A stretch of 64,000 nucleotides of DNA from Ferruginibacter sp. (GTDB taxonomy: Bacteria; Bacteroidota; Bacteroidia; Chitinophagales; Chitinophagaceae). The notes beneath the pieces were generated by a model. That model saw only the letters and a list, made by a program, of their open reading frames with translations, was not told the origin of the DNA and did no database searches. The DNA is taken from positions 1-64,000 of the forward strand of contig JACMKX010000186.1 in NCBI GenBank assembly GCA_014379905.1, given 5' to 3'. Below are positions 42,981 through 52,263 of the stretch, piece after piece. Position numbers and translations under genes: made by a program. Numbering within the stretch: position 1 is the first letter of the stretch; every line of letters starts with the position of its first letter.

Positions 42981-43309
42981 TGTATAATTTGATTCTTTGT
43001 TTAGATAATTGATGGTAAGGGGCAAAGCTGTCATCCGGGTTGGGAAAAAGAACAGGCTGAAACAAGAGAATAGTTCCCTGCAGCAATCGTTCAACACAAT
43101 AATACCTTTAATAAATTACTATCCAATTTTTAAAGCCATTTGATGTTTTTCATAATTTCAATCACTTACATAGAATTTTATAAATATATTCAGCTTACAC
43201 CTATTGATGATTTCTAATTTTTTGATCCCGGTAACGTTACCGGTAACGTTACCGGGATTCCCGAATTTATGAATGAATTAGCTTTACAACTCACTCTTGC
43301 CATTTTTTC
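42981..43309. promoter_or_regulatory. divergent control region of the alginate locus
   Basis: This 329-nt AT-rich gap separates the SDR-led operon (minus) from lacI (plus). Besides the palindrome at 43225-43258 I saw no exact TAnnTTTG box on either strand, so promoter positions cannot be given. TAGCTTTA at about 43279 is a near-match for lacI. The palindrome lies about 245 nt from the SDR start and 52 nt from the lacI start. Confidence 0.6.
43225..43258. promoter_or_regulatory. 34-bp perfect palindrome, LacI-family double operator
   Basis: The whole 34-bp stretch reads the same on both strands. It contains two GGTAACGTTACC 12-mers that share the central CCGG, so two LacI-type half-site pairs with central CG are joined symmetrically. 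It lies directly upstream of a lacI gene in the divergent region of the alginate locus. Confidence 0.85.
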
Positions 43310-44347
43310 ATGAACAAACCTCCAACGATTAAGGATATTGCCCGCAGGCTGAATATCTCCATCTCCACTGTTTCCAGGGCTTTGCGCAATGCATCTGATG
43401 TAAACGCGGATACCAAAAAAGCCGTGATGCTGCTGGTAGATGAATTAAATTACCAGCCTAATAAACTTGCACTGAGTTTGCGGCAGCAACAAACCCATAC
43501 CATTGGTGTAATAGTGCCCAACCTGGATTATGTATTGGCCACCATGGTAAAAGGTATTGATGAAGTAGCACTGGAAGCGGGCTACACCGTAATGGTTTGC
43601 CAAAGCAATGAATCATTCGGGAGAGAGATCGTAAATACCCGGCGGCTGATGGAAAGCCTGGTAGATGGTTTTATCATTTCTGTTTCAAGCGAAACAAAAA
43701 TTTACGACCATTTTAAAAAGATACAGGAGAAAGAAACACCCATGGTAATGTTTGACAGGCTGATGCCGGATTTTACAGCGCCCGGTGTACGCATCGATAA
43801 TGAAGACGGTGGTTTCCAGGCAACAGAACACCTGGTACAACAGGGATACAAGCGTATAGCCATTTTAGCCGGCCCTCCTAACCTGGGCATCAGCAATAAC
43901 AGGCTGGAAGGATATTTGTCTGCATTAAAAAAATACAAAATAAAAAAAGACAACGACCTTATTATCCATTGCGACTTTAACCAGGACTATGCCTTTTTTG
44001 CAACAGAGGAATTGCTTTCCATGAAAAAAAGGCCCGATGCTATTTTTGCTATCAGCGACCGCATGGCCATTGGTGCCATGCTGGCCATTAAAAAACGCAG
44101 CCTCTCTATCCCGCAGGATATAGGCCTGGTGGGCTTTAACAACGAACCGGTGGTGAGCCTTGTTACGCCTGCCATTTCAAGCGTTGAGCAGCCTTCTTTT
44201 GAAATGGGGAAAGTTGCCGGCAAAATGTTCATCGAAACCATGCACGATGGCGAGAGCATGAAAGGGGTAGTGCAGGTGCTCAAAACAAAATTATTTGTCA
44301 GGGAATCTTCTTTGAGAAACAGCGTTACAACAGTTACTAAAAAATAA
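43310..44347 (+). CDS. LacI-family transcriptional regulator of the alginate locus
   Basis: The 345-aa protein has an N-terminal HTH (TIKDIARRLNISISTVSRALRN, about 5-26) with hinge YQPNKLALSLRQQQTHTIGVIVPN, and a periplasmic-binding-protein-like effector domain (IPQDIGLVGFNNEPVVSLVTPAISSVEQP). The recognition-helix sequence SISTVSRAL fits operators with a central CG as in the palindrome 52 nt upstream. It probably represses itself, the PL6 gene 2 nt downstream and the divergent operon until a uronate intermediate binds. Effector identity is unknown. Confidence 0.93.
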   Translation: MNKPPTIKDIARRLNISISTVSRALRNASDVNADTKKAVMLLVDELNYQPNKLALSLRQQQTHTIGVIVPNLDYVLATMVKGIDEVALEAGYTVMVCQSNESFGREIVNTRRLMESLVDGFIISVSSETKIYDHFKKIQEKETPMVMFDRLMPDFTAPGVRIDNEDGGFQATEHLVQQGYKRIAILAGPPNLGISNNRLEGYLSALKKYKIKKDNDLIIHCDFNQDYAFFATEELLSMKKRPDAIFAISDRMAIGAMLAIKKRSLSIPQDIGLVGFNNEPVVSLVTPAISSVEQPSFEMGKVAGKMFIETMHDGESMKGVVQVLKTKLFVRESSLRNSVTTVTKK

Positions 44348-44349
44348 TT

Positions 44350-46602
44350 ATGCTAAGATCGATTGTATGCAGCATCTGCCTGCTGTCAACATTTATTGTA
44401 AATGCAAAAGACATTCTTGTAAAAAATATAGAAGAACTGGCTAAAGCCAATAAGGCAGCACAGCCCGGCGATATAGTCATTCTGCAAAACGGCGAATGGA
44501 ACAATGTAAGCATTGAACTGGACTGTAAAGGAACCGCTGCACAACCCATTGTTTTTAGGGCGCAAATAGCAGGCAGGGTAATCATTAAAGGCAATTCCAA
44601 ACTATTTGTTGGCGGGGAATATATTACGGTGGATGGTTTATATTTTACAAAAGGTTATGCAGGCAAAAATGCAGTAATACAATTCAGGAGCGTTAACAAA
44701 GAACCGGCCAATCACTGCAGGGTAACCAATACTATTATAGATGATTTTAACAATGAGAAAAGGCTCGATGACAATAACTGGGTTTTATTTTATGGTAAAT
44801 ACAACAGACTGGACCACTCCGTTCTCCGCAACAAAAAAAATATAGGTGTTACCCTTGCTGTTATTTTAGAAGATGAAAGAAGCAGGGAAAACTTTCATTC
44901 CATTGATCATAATTATTTTGCTTTTAGAATCCCGCTGGGCTCCAATGGCGGAGAAACAATACGGGTGGGCGTTTCGCAACATTGCGAGTTTGCCTCCAAT
45001 ACTATTATTGAAAATAATTTTTTTGAACACTGCGATGGTGAAACAGAAATTATTTCTATAAAATCAGGCAGCAATATCATCCGCAATAACCTGTTCAAAG
45101 AGTCTTTTGGTGCTGTAGTACTAAGGCATGGCGATAACAACGTGGTAGAGAATAATATTTTCCTGGGCAATAACAAAGTGGGTACCGGCGGTGTAAGGGT
45201 GATTAATAAAGGGCAATGGGTGGTAAACAATTTCTTTTACCAGCTTACAGGAAGCGAGTTTCGTTCACCCCTGGCCGTTATGAATGGCGTGCCTAACTCC
45301 CCGGCCAACAGGTACGTGGCTGCCCAAAATGCAGTGATCGCCAATAATACCTGGTATCAGTGTACCCCGCTGGGGTTTTGTGTTGGGAGTGATGCAGAAA
45401 GGTCGCAGGTACCTTCAAATGTTTTATTTCTTAATAATATTGTGTATGGCAAAACGGAAAAGATCTATGATGTTTTTGATAAGATGAGTGGATTTCATTT
45501 TACGGGAAATATTACCGGCAATGCAACAACCCAGGAATTGAACAGCGGTTTTATAAAAATGGCACTGAAAACAATTGCTCATCAAAAAGCGCAAATACCT
45601 TATGCCCCGGCAGGTGTGGGAAGTAAAGTGCAGGATAGCCTGATGTCCATAGCGGCTATAAAATTAAAAAGCAGGATGAACAGCACACCAGGCTTTTCGG
45701 GGCGGGAAGTATTTTACTCGGTAATAAAAAATGCAATGCTCAACTGTGGCACGGCCTGGTCTGCCCCTGAAGCCACCAGTTCCCATAAACTAACGATTAC
45801 CTGTAAGGACGCAGCACAACTGGCTGATGCATTAACAACCACGCGTGCAGATTACACCATCATCCGTTTAACTGGAACCAGTTATGAGTTTACACAACCA
45901 CTTGAAATAAACAGGAATATTGAGATCACTTCAAGTTCTAAAAAGATCCGTTTCAGCAGCAAAGAAAAACACTCCCATTTATTTGAAGTAAATGGTGGTG
46001 GCACACTCAGCCTGTCAAATCTAAATCTTGATCTGGCTGCTCTCCATGCAGATAATTTTATCATCTCGGATAAGGATGCCAATACAGAACATGGGAACAT
46101 CAGGCTTACCAAAAACAGTTTCAGCAATTGGAAAGGTATATTTTTTAACGCTTCCAAAACCAGCCAGCTGGATAGCATGATCGTTACCCAAAATATTTTT
46201 ACAGCCAACAAGGGCATATTGTTTTCTTTTACGAATGAAGATGATAAGAAGGGATATTACAATGTGGAACGACTGTTCATTAACAACAATAAAATTAATG
46301 GCCAGCAGGGGCAGGTATTGGCTATGTTGCGGGGCGGTAACGATGAAAGTACGATGGGGCCAATGGTATGGTTCAATAACAACATACTTACCAATTGCAG
46401 TGCCGGCGATCGGCCGTTGATACATTATTACGGAACGCAATTATCTTATGAGCAAAATAATAAATTCAGCAACAGCAATACCGGCGGTGTTTTAATAAAA
46501 TATGAAGATGTGGTGAAAGCTGTGCACGTGTTTAAAAATAACGTGTTGCAAAACAGTGGGAAAATAGAAGCGAATAGGTTTACAGAAGTGCACAGTAAAT
46601 AA
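44350..46602 (+). CDS. PL6 alginate lyase (chondroitinase-B-like beta-helix)
   Basis: The 750-aa protein has a signal peptide (ending IVNAK) and a parallel beta-helix typical of PL6. Asn199 in SNGGETIRVG, Glu231 and Glu233 in GETEIISIK, Lys238 and Arg259 in VVLRHGD keep exactly the spacing of the Ca2+ ligands and catalytic Lys/Arg of the PL6 enzyme AlyGC as I remember them (N181, E213, E215, K220, R241). A second smaller beta-helix occupies about 490-740, as in two-domain PL6 enzymes. It cuts polyM, polyG or mixed alginate. It begins 2 nt after lacI, so it is co-transcribed with the regulator. Confidence 0.95.
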   Translation: MLRSIVCSICLLSTFIVNAKDILVKNIEELAKANKAAQPGDIVILQNGEWNNVSIELDCKGTAAQPIVFRAQIAGRVIIKGNSKLFVGGEYITVDGLYFTKGYAGKNAVIQFRSVNKEPANHCRVTNTIIDDFNNEKRLDDNNWVLFYGKYNRLDHSVLRNKKNIGVTLAVILEDERSRENFHSIDHNYFAFRIPLGSNGGETIRVGVSQHCEFASNTIIENNFFEHCDGETEIISIKSGSNIIRNNLFKESFGAVVLRHGDNNVVENNIFLGNNKVGTGGVRVINKGQWVVNNFFYQLTGSEFRSPLAVMNGVPNSPANRYVAAQNAVIANNTWYQCTPLGFCVGSDAERSQVPSNVLFLNNIVYGKTEKIYDVFDKMSGFHFTGNITGNATTQELNSGFIKMALKTIAHQKAQIPYAPAGVGSKVQDSLMSIAAIKLKSRMNSTPGFSGREVFYSVIKNAMLNCGTAWSAPEATSSHKLTITCKDAAQLADALTTTRADYTIIRLTGTSYEFTQPLEINRNIEITSSSKKIRFSSKEKHSHLFEVNGGGTLSLSNLNLDLAALHADNFIISDKDANTEHGNIRLTKNSFSNWKGIFFNASKTSQLDSMIVTQNIFTANKGILFSFTNEDDKKGYYNVERLFINNNKINGQQGQVLAMLRGGNDESTMGPMVWFNNNILTNCSAGDRPLIHYYGTQLSYEQNNKFSNSNTGGVLIKYEDVVKAVHVFKNNVLQNSGKIEANRFTEVHSK

Positions 46603-46648
46603 TTTTACCGCCCCGATTGAATCCTGTGTTCCGGAACCGCAGCGAAAC

Positions 46649-48145
46649 TTATTTCAAAAACTCTTCCAGCCCTTCTGCAATTATACGGTCATTGCTAAGC
46701 CTTGGCACTTTATTCTGACCTCCCAGTTTGCCTATGCTACGCATATATTCTGTAAATCCATTTTTTTGCACCGGGGAAATTTTCAATCTTTCTAAAATAT
46801 TTCCGCTGATGAGATCATCGTAGTAAACATTTTTTTCTCTCAGGTGGTCATCCAGTTTTTTTGCGAATAAAGGCATGTCCGGGGGCATTTCTTCAAACTC
46901 TATAAACCATTCATGGTAACTCTTTCCATTATCCTGTGCTATATAAGGTGCCACAGTAAATTCGCGAATATGTATCCCATCTTCGGCAGTAGTTTTTAAA
47001 ATAGCACTTTCCACTTCCTCGCCTATTACATGTTCACCAAAGGCGGAAATAAAATGTTTAATTCTTCCGCTCACGATAATGCGGTACGGATCGGTGGAAA
47101 CAAACTTTATAGTATCGCCAATATTATAACCCCATAAACCCGCGTTGCTGTTGATGATGAGGACATAATTGGCTCCTACTTTTACGTCTTTTAAAGAAAG
47201 TCTTGTTGCGCCTTCTTTGCCAAATTCACTCACGGGTATAAATTCAAAAAAGATTCCGCTGTTGGTATTGAGCAGCATTCCCGGTTCGGTTATCGTATCC
47301 TGGAAAGCAAAAAAGCCTTCGCTTGCAGGGAACAGTTCTATAGTGTCTATATTTTTCCCGATGCTTTCAATGAGTTTGGATTTATAGGGTTCGTAATTTA
47401 CGCCTCCCTGCACCATTACACTAAAATTGGGAAATAGTTCGCTTATCTTTTTGCCGGAACGTTCCTGCAGCCTGTCGAAGTACATTTGCATCCACGGGGG
47501 AATGCCGCTGATGAGGGTCATGTTTTCATTGATAGTTTCATCAACGATCTTATCCAGCTTTTGTTCCCAGTCTTCAATACAGTTTGTTTCGTAAGATGGC
47601 AGCTGGTTGGCCCTTAAATATTTAGGTATATGATGATTTACAATGCCGCTCAAACGCCCTGTAGGTATGCCTCCTATCCTTTCCAACACCGGGGAACCGC
47701 TCAGGAAAATGAGCTTGCCATCTGCAAAAGCATGATTACCTGTTTCTGCCATATAACATAATAAGGCATTGCGGGCAGTGTTGATATGATTGGGAATGGA
47801 ATCTTTTGTAATCGGAATATATTTCACGCCACTGGTAGTACCACTTGTTTTGGCAAAATAAATAGGCAGTCCTTTCCAGAGTATATTGTGTTTGCCTTCC
47901 TTTACTTTTTCAATGTAAGGTTTAAAAGCCTCGTAATCCCTGATAGGCACCCGTTGTACAAAATCCTCGTACGTTTTGATATTGGCAAAATCATGGTCAT
48001 TACCAAACTCGGTTTTAGTACCTGTTTTAAGGAGTTGCTGCAGTATTGCCTGCTGATCGGCTACAGCACTGGTCATCCCTTTTTTAATCTGCTTGTGTAT
48101 ATAATTGGCAAAAGGTTTTGCCAGGAAGGATTTTATTTTCATCAC
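46649..48145 (-). CDS. GH3 auxin-responsive-promoter family acyl-adenylating protein
   Basis: The 498-aa cytoplasmic protein belongs to the GH3 plant-type family of the adenylate-forming superfamily, not to glycoside hydrolase family 3. ATP-site motif IYFAKTSGTTSGVKYIPIT (about 93-110), VMVQGGVNYEPYKSKL, LFPASEGFFAFQD and the C-terminal hinge region SGRIKHFISAFGEHVIGEEVE are present. Plant members link amino acids to hormones; the bacterial substrate is unknown. It is convergent with the PL6 gene and not obviously part of the alginate locus. Confidence 0.9.
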   Translation of the reverse strand: MMKIKSFLAKPFANYIHKQIKKGMTSAVADQQAILQQLLKTGTKTEFGNDHDFANIKTYEDFVQRVPIRDYEAFKPYIEKVKEGKHNILWKGLPIYFAKTSGTTSGVKYIPITKDSIPNHINTARNALLCYMAETGNHAFADGKLIFLSGSPVLERIGGIPTGRLSGIVNHHIPKYLRANQLPSYETNCIEDWEQKLDKIVDETINENMTLISGIPPWMQMYFDRLQERSGKKISELFPNFSVMVQGGVNYEPYKSKLIESIGKNIDTIELFPASEGFFAFQDTITEPGMLLNTNSGIFFEFIPVSEFGKEGATRLSLKDVKVGANYVLIINSNAGLWGYNIGDTIKFVSTDPYRIIVSGRIKHFISAFGEHVIGEEVESAILKTTAEDGIHIREFTVAPYIAQDNGKSYHEWFIEFEEMPPDMPLFAKKLDDHLREKNVYYDDLISGNILERLKISPVQKNGFTEYMRSIGKLGGQNKVPRLSNDRIIAEGLEEFLK

Positions 48146-48331
48146 ACTCTGCTTTGAACGCTTATCATTTTCACCGAATCAATTTTCTCACCAACAAATT
48201 TAAACAAGAATAGTTGATTAAAGAAGAAAAAGGATGAATGGGGCTGGGTGATGGATACTGGAGGCCGGGTGCTTCCGCTCCCCACTCACCACTCACCCAT
48301 CCCGCAATCCTTTAATCCTCTAATCCCGATC

Positions 48332-48742
48332 CTAATCACACTCACATTCATACTCCTTCTCCAGATCTATCACTGTAACCACTATCATTTTGCCGTTTTC
48401 CTTTGGAGCAAATACGATGCGTACTTTTTGCCCGTCATGCGTAGTGCCTTCGAGGGGGTAAGAAGTGCCCTTGCTACTGGTTTCTATCCTGCTTTCATTT
48501 ACCTGCCCTCCCGCCAGTATCTCTTTTACTTCCCCTTCATCAATATGCCTGCAATCCATTCGGCAGCGGGCATGTTTACTGTAAATCATTTCCGAAGCAT
48601 TCCGGTTAAATTCCCCGGCAACGGCCCGCGTTTCTACCCGGTGTTGCTTATTTGTATTACTTCCCCGCTGCTTGCTTTTAATCCAGTAAAAAAACAAAGC
48701 CGCCGCCAACAGGGCGATAATGGGAATGTAGTTTTTATTCAT
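48332..48742 (-). CDS. DUF4258 domain protein with N-terminal membrane anchor
   Basis: The ATG at 48742 (MNKNYIPIIALLAAALFFYWI) is the better start; the track start at 48808 adds 22 residues. A single membrane segment (about 5-21) is followed by a basic linker and a DUF4258-like domain (about 55-130) with YSKHARCRMDCRHIDEGEVKEIL and VRIVFAPKENGKMIVVTVIDLE. DUF4258 proteins resemble toxin-type RelE/BrnT folds and appear in toxin contexts, but no function is established. No partner gene is seen next to it. Confidence 0.78.
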   Translation of the reverse strand: MNKNYIPIIALLAAALFFYWIKSKQRGSNTNKQHRVETRAVAGEFNRNASEMIYSKHARCRMDCRHIDEGEVKEILAGGQVNESRIETSSKGTSYPLEGTTHDGQKVRIVFAPKENGKMIVVTVIDLEKEYECECD

Positions 48743-48925
48743 GGGGCAAAGATAGGTAGGCGAGTCCACGGTCAATAGACCATAGACCGTTATTTGCTGA
48801 TGGAACAACTCACGAACTATCCATAAGCGTTATGTTAAACTCCCATTAATTAAAGTAACTCCGCATTTTACAGCCACGGCTATGGACCATGGACTATCAA
48901 CCCCTTTTATTACCTTTGCGCCCTT

Positions 48926-50194
48926 ATGAACCGCACTGTTGCACTACATACACTGGGTTGCAAACTTAACTTTTCCGAAACTACGGCTATTGGCCGAATG
49001 CTGGAAAACGATGGATTTGTAAAAAAAGACTTTGATGATGTGGTAGATGTATATGTAATAAATACCTGTTCTGTTACCGAAAATGCAGACAAGGAATGCA
49101 GGCAACTGGTGCGGCGAATTCAACGCAAAGCACCCGAAGCCCTGGTGGTGATCACCGGCTGCTACGCGCAGCTTAAACCAAAAGAAATTTCGGAAATTCC
49201 CGGTGTAAACCTGGTACTGGGTGCAGCAGAAAAATTCAATATTGCCGCTCATTTAAAAGAAATGACCAAAAATGATACGGCTAAGATCTGCAGCTGCGAT
49301 ATTGAAGATGTGAATACATTCACCGCATCGCATTCGGTAAATGAACGCACCCGTGTGTTTTTAAAAGTGCAGGATGGCTGCGATTATAATTGTAGTTTCT
49401 GCACCATCCCAATGGCCAGGGGTAAAAGCAGGAGCGATACCATTGATAACATTAGCGACAATGTAAAAAATATTGCCGCAGGCGGTGCCAAAGAAATTGT
49501 ACTCACCGGCATTAACCTGGGCGATTTTGGAAAAGGTTTTACAGGAGGCAAAAAAAGAGAAGAAGATTTTTTTAGCCTTGTAAAAGAACTGGACCAACTG
49601 CAAGGGGTTGACCGCTACCGCATATCTTCTATAGAACCTAATTTATTGAGCAACGAAATAATAGCGTTTGTTAGCAACAGCAAACGCTTTATGCCCCATT
49701 TTCATATTCCGCTGCAAAGCGGAAGCAATGAAGTATTGGGCGCAATGCGCCGCCGATACAAAAAGGAATTGTATGCCGAAAAAGTGGGCCTCATAAAAAC
49801 AATGATGCCGCATGCCTGTATAGGTGTGGATGTAATTGTTGGCTTTCCAGGCGAAACAACCGAACAGTTTAATGAAACAGCTGAATTTCTTCAATCACTG
49901 GATATTTCCTACCTGCATGTATTTACTTATTCTGAAAGAGACAATACACATGCACTTAGCATCCAACCGGTGGTGCCGGTTAATATCCGCCATGAGCGCA
50001 ACAAGATCCTCCGCAATATCAGTTATACCAAAATGCAGGCTTTTACTCAAAAACATATTGGCCAGTCCCGCAAAACATTGTTTGAAAGCACGAACAAAAA
50101 TGGTATGATGGAGGGTTATACAGATAATTATATTAAGATAACTGCTCCGTATAAAAAAGAATGGGAAAACCAGGTGGTTGACTGGATTGTATAA
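48926..50194 (+). CDS. mtaB: tRNA t6A37 methylthiotransferase
   Basis: The 422-aa radical-SAM enzyme adds a 2-methylthio group to t6A37 in ANN-decoding tRNAs. The UPF0004 N-domain has HTLGCKLNFSETTAIG and NTCSVTENADKECR (auxiliary cluster Cys). The radical-SAM CxxxCxxC site reads VQDGCDYNCSFCTIPMARGKSRS near residue 145. The C-terminal part has SYLHVFTYSERDNTHA. The motif GCKLN favours MtaB over MiaB/RimO. It stands alone, divergent from the DUF4258 gene. Confidence 0.95.
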   Translation: MNRTVALHTLGCKLNFSETTAIGRMLENDGFVKKDFDDVVDVYVINTCSVTENADKECRQLVRRIQRKAPEALVVITGCYAQLKPKEISEIPGVNLVLGAAEKFNIAAHLKEMTKNDTAKICSCDIEDVNTFTASHSVNERTRVFLKVQDGCDYNCSFCTIPMARGKSRSDTIDNISDNVKNIAAGGAKEIVLTGINLGDFGKGFTGGKKREEDFFSLVKELDQLQGVDRYRISSIEPNLLSNEIIAFVSNSKRFMPHFHIPLQSGSNEVLGAMRRRYKKELYAEKVGLIKTMMPHACIGVDVIVGFPGETTEQFNETAEFLQSLDISYLHVFTYSERDNTHALSIQPVVPVNIRHERNKILRNISYTKMQAFTQKHIGQSRKTLFESTNKNGMMEGYTDNYIKITAPYKKEWENQVVDWIV

Positions 50195-50405
50195 AGAGTT
50201 TTTTTTAACGCTAAGGCGCAAAGGTTCTTAGGGGGCACCTTTTACTTCATGTTGTTTTCGACCGGCTTCTCCTTCGTGTTATGAAATGCTGTTTGATGTG
50301 AACCATTAGGCTTAAACAGTGCGATCGCAAACTTTCTTATTTTGTGTTTTTATTTATTATTACTTATTCCCTTCCTTATCCTCTATGAAATTTTTCATTC
50401 AATTG

Positions 50406-52220
50406 CTACAACTTTATTACTTTTAAACCAACCCCCGTCTTTTCATTTCTTAAAATGTACAGGCCTGCTTCTTCTCCGGACAGATCAATGATATTATTAC
50501 TGCTGTTTAGCCAGAGTTGTTTCACTGCCTGGCCCTTACTATTCAATAAAGTGAAAGATTGCTTTTCTATAACCCGGTTTTCAAAAATTAATGTTGACTG
50601 TTGTAAAACAGGATTAGGAGAAAGAAAAATATTTTTTTGATGATCCTTATTTTCCAATAAAATTACCCGGCTGTAATCATATACGCCATTCAGGTCAAAC
50701 TGCTTCAGCCTGTAATAATATTTTGATTGATGCAGGTCATTATCATTTACCTGGTAGTGCCTTGTAAGTCCTATGGTTGACTGCGGCTCAAACACCCGGG
50801 CCAGTGTTATAAAATGAATTCCATCTGTGCTTCTCTCTAATTCAAATTTGTTGTGCCCGGTTTCAGCACCCGTAACCCAGCTGATCGTATTTTTATACAG
50901 CATAGCCCTCCCATAAAACTGCAGCATTTCAACCGGAACAATGCCTGCATTATACTCATAGGCACCCATATCAACTATGCTATAAATGATGCGGTTATTG
51001 CCACGGATATCATACGCAGAAACGCCATTGTTATCCCCACTGTTAAAACAGGGAGAGGCTCCATTTAAAGGTTGCAAACCATCGTCGTTGGTCAGCCAGC
51101 AATTATCAGGACCAACAGCGTTGGCGATATTGTATAACAAAGGATCGCTGATAACATTTCCTGTACCCGGGCCTGTTATTACATGCGGTGCATTTTGACC
51201 TGTTAGATTTATATTGGAATAAGTTGCTGTGAAAGAGGCACCGCCCAGCAGGTAAAATTGTGGCCCGCTTCCGGTGGCTGTATTGTTCCAAAAAATACTG
51301 TTCCTTACAACCGGATTCGCATTACCGGAGTTGCCTGTTGCAAAATTTGTGCGGTCGCTTACAAGGGCACCACCGTCAACAGAACTGTTGTTGACAAACA
51401 CAGAATTCAGTATTTGCGGACTTGCGTTACCATTACCTCCACCCCAGCAATAGATAGCTCCGGCCCTGTCTGTAGCAGTATTATTGTAAAAAAGAGAATT
51501 GTTTATAGAAGGACTTGCATTACCATTGTATCCAAAATTATCAATAGCGCCACCGCCACCGGTAGCAGTGTTGAAAGCAAAAATGCAATTGATAATTACC
51601 GGGCTTGCATTGCCTGTATTTTGCCCATGATCAAAAATACCTCCACCAAAAACTGCTGTATTATTTGTAAACAGGCAATTCCTGATAGTAGGGCTGCAGG
51701 TTCCGCCATTGGCAGCATTGTTAAGCATACCTCCACCCAGGCTCCTGCTGTCGTTGCCCAACACATCAAAGTTGCCGGTTCCGTCTCTTATTGTAAAACC
51801 ATCCAACACGGCTGTGTTATTAAGGCTGGCATTACTTATTACATGATAACTGTTATCTGCATTACCGGCCAGGCCTATGGCCCCGCTTAACACAGAAGAA
51901 AATCCACAGGAGAATATACGTTGTGATAAAGTTGTCTCAGTACCGTTAAAACTTCCGTAAATAGCCACGCCGTTGCGCATACTGAAATAGATATTCCTGT
52001 TGTTACCAATGCTGGTCAAATAGGTACCCGATGCTACCCACACTTCATCTCCCGGTACGCTCATATCAATAACGGCCTGCAGTGATGTACCGGCAAAAGC
52101 ATTTGCCCACCCGTTGCCGTTGCCGGCGCCGCTTGCCGAAATATTTACGCACCGGATGGCTGCGGTGGTATTGGAAACAGTAATAAAAAGAAACAGTAAA
52201 CCTGCGAAGAGCATTTTCAT
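50406..52220 (-). CDS. T9SS right-handed beta-helix surface protein
   Basis: The 604-aa protein has a signal peptide (ending TTAA). The passenger (about 25-430) is built of repeats such as GNASPVIINCIFAFNTATGGGGAI and GNASPSINNSLFYNNTATDRAGAI, typical of Bacteroidota parallel beta-helix proteins of the choice-of-anchor/pectate-lyase-like kind. NNGVSAYDIRGNNR-DMGAYEY marks the end of the helix. The linker PVEMLQFYGRAMLYKNTISWVTGAETGHNKFELERS and a T9SS domain (SPNPVLQQSTLIFENR) follow. No catalytic residues are recognisable. It is 43 nt downstream of the FG-GAP gene. Confidence 0.85.
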   Translation of the reverse strand: MKMLFAGLLFLFITVSNTTAAIRCVNISASGAGNGNGWANAFAGTSLQAVIDMSVPGDEVWVASGTYLTSIGNNRNIYFSMRNGVAIYGSFNGTETTLSQRIFSCGFSSVLSGAIGLAGNADNSYHVISNASLNNTAVLDGFTIRDGTGNFDVLGNDSRSLGGGMLNNAANGGTCSPTIRNCLFTNNTAVFGGGIFDHGQNTGNASPVIINCIFAFNTATGGGGAIDNFGYNGNASPSINNSLFYNNTATDRAGAIYCWGGGNGNASPQILNSVFVNNSSVDGGALVSDRTNFATGNSGNANPVVRNSIFWNNTATGSGPQFYLLGGASFTATYSNINLTGQNAPHVITGPGTGNVISDPLLYNIANAVGPDNCWLTNDDGLQPLNGASPCFNSGDNNGVSAYDIRGNNRIIYSIVDMGAYEYNAGIVPVEMLQFYGRAMLYKNTISWVTGAETGHNKFELERSTDGIHFITLARVFEPQSTIGLTRHYQVNDNDLHQSKYYYRLKQFDLNGVYDYSRVILLENKDHQKNIFLSPNPVLQQSTLIFENRVIEKQSFTLLNSKGQAVKQLWLNSSNNIIDLSGEEAGLYILRNEKTGVGLKVIKL

Positions 52221-52263
52221 GGAGTGTATTTTATCAGCAGTATAATTTTTTTAAACGTTTATG

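Noticed and set aside
46649-48145. GH3 label as a glycoside hydrolase of the alginate locus
   Set aside because: The motifs (KTSGTTSG, GEHVIGEE) belong to the plant-type GH3 acyl-adenylate family, not glycoside hydrolase family 3; orientation and spacing also separate it from the locus.
48248-48778. 176-aa plus-strand ORF
   Set aside because: It lies antisense to the DUF4258 gene and its start region is a low-complexity intergenic repeat; no domain is visible.
51258-51890. 210-aa plus-strand ORF
   Set aside because: It is an antisense shadow of the repetitive beta-helix gene 50406-52220, with Cys/Ile/Thr-rich composition typical of such shadows.
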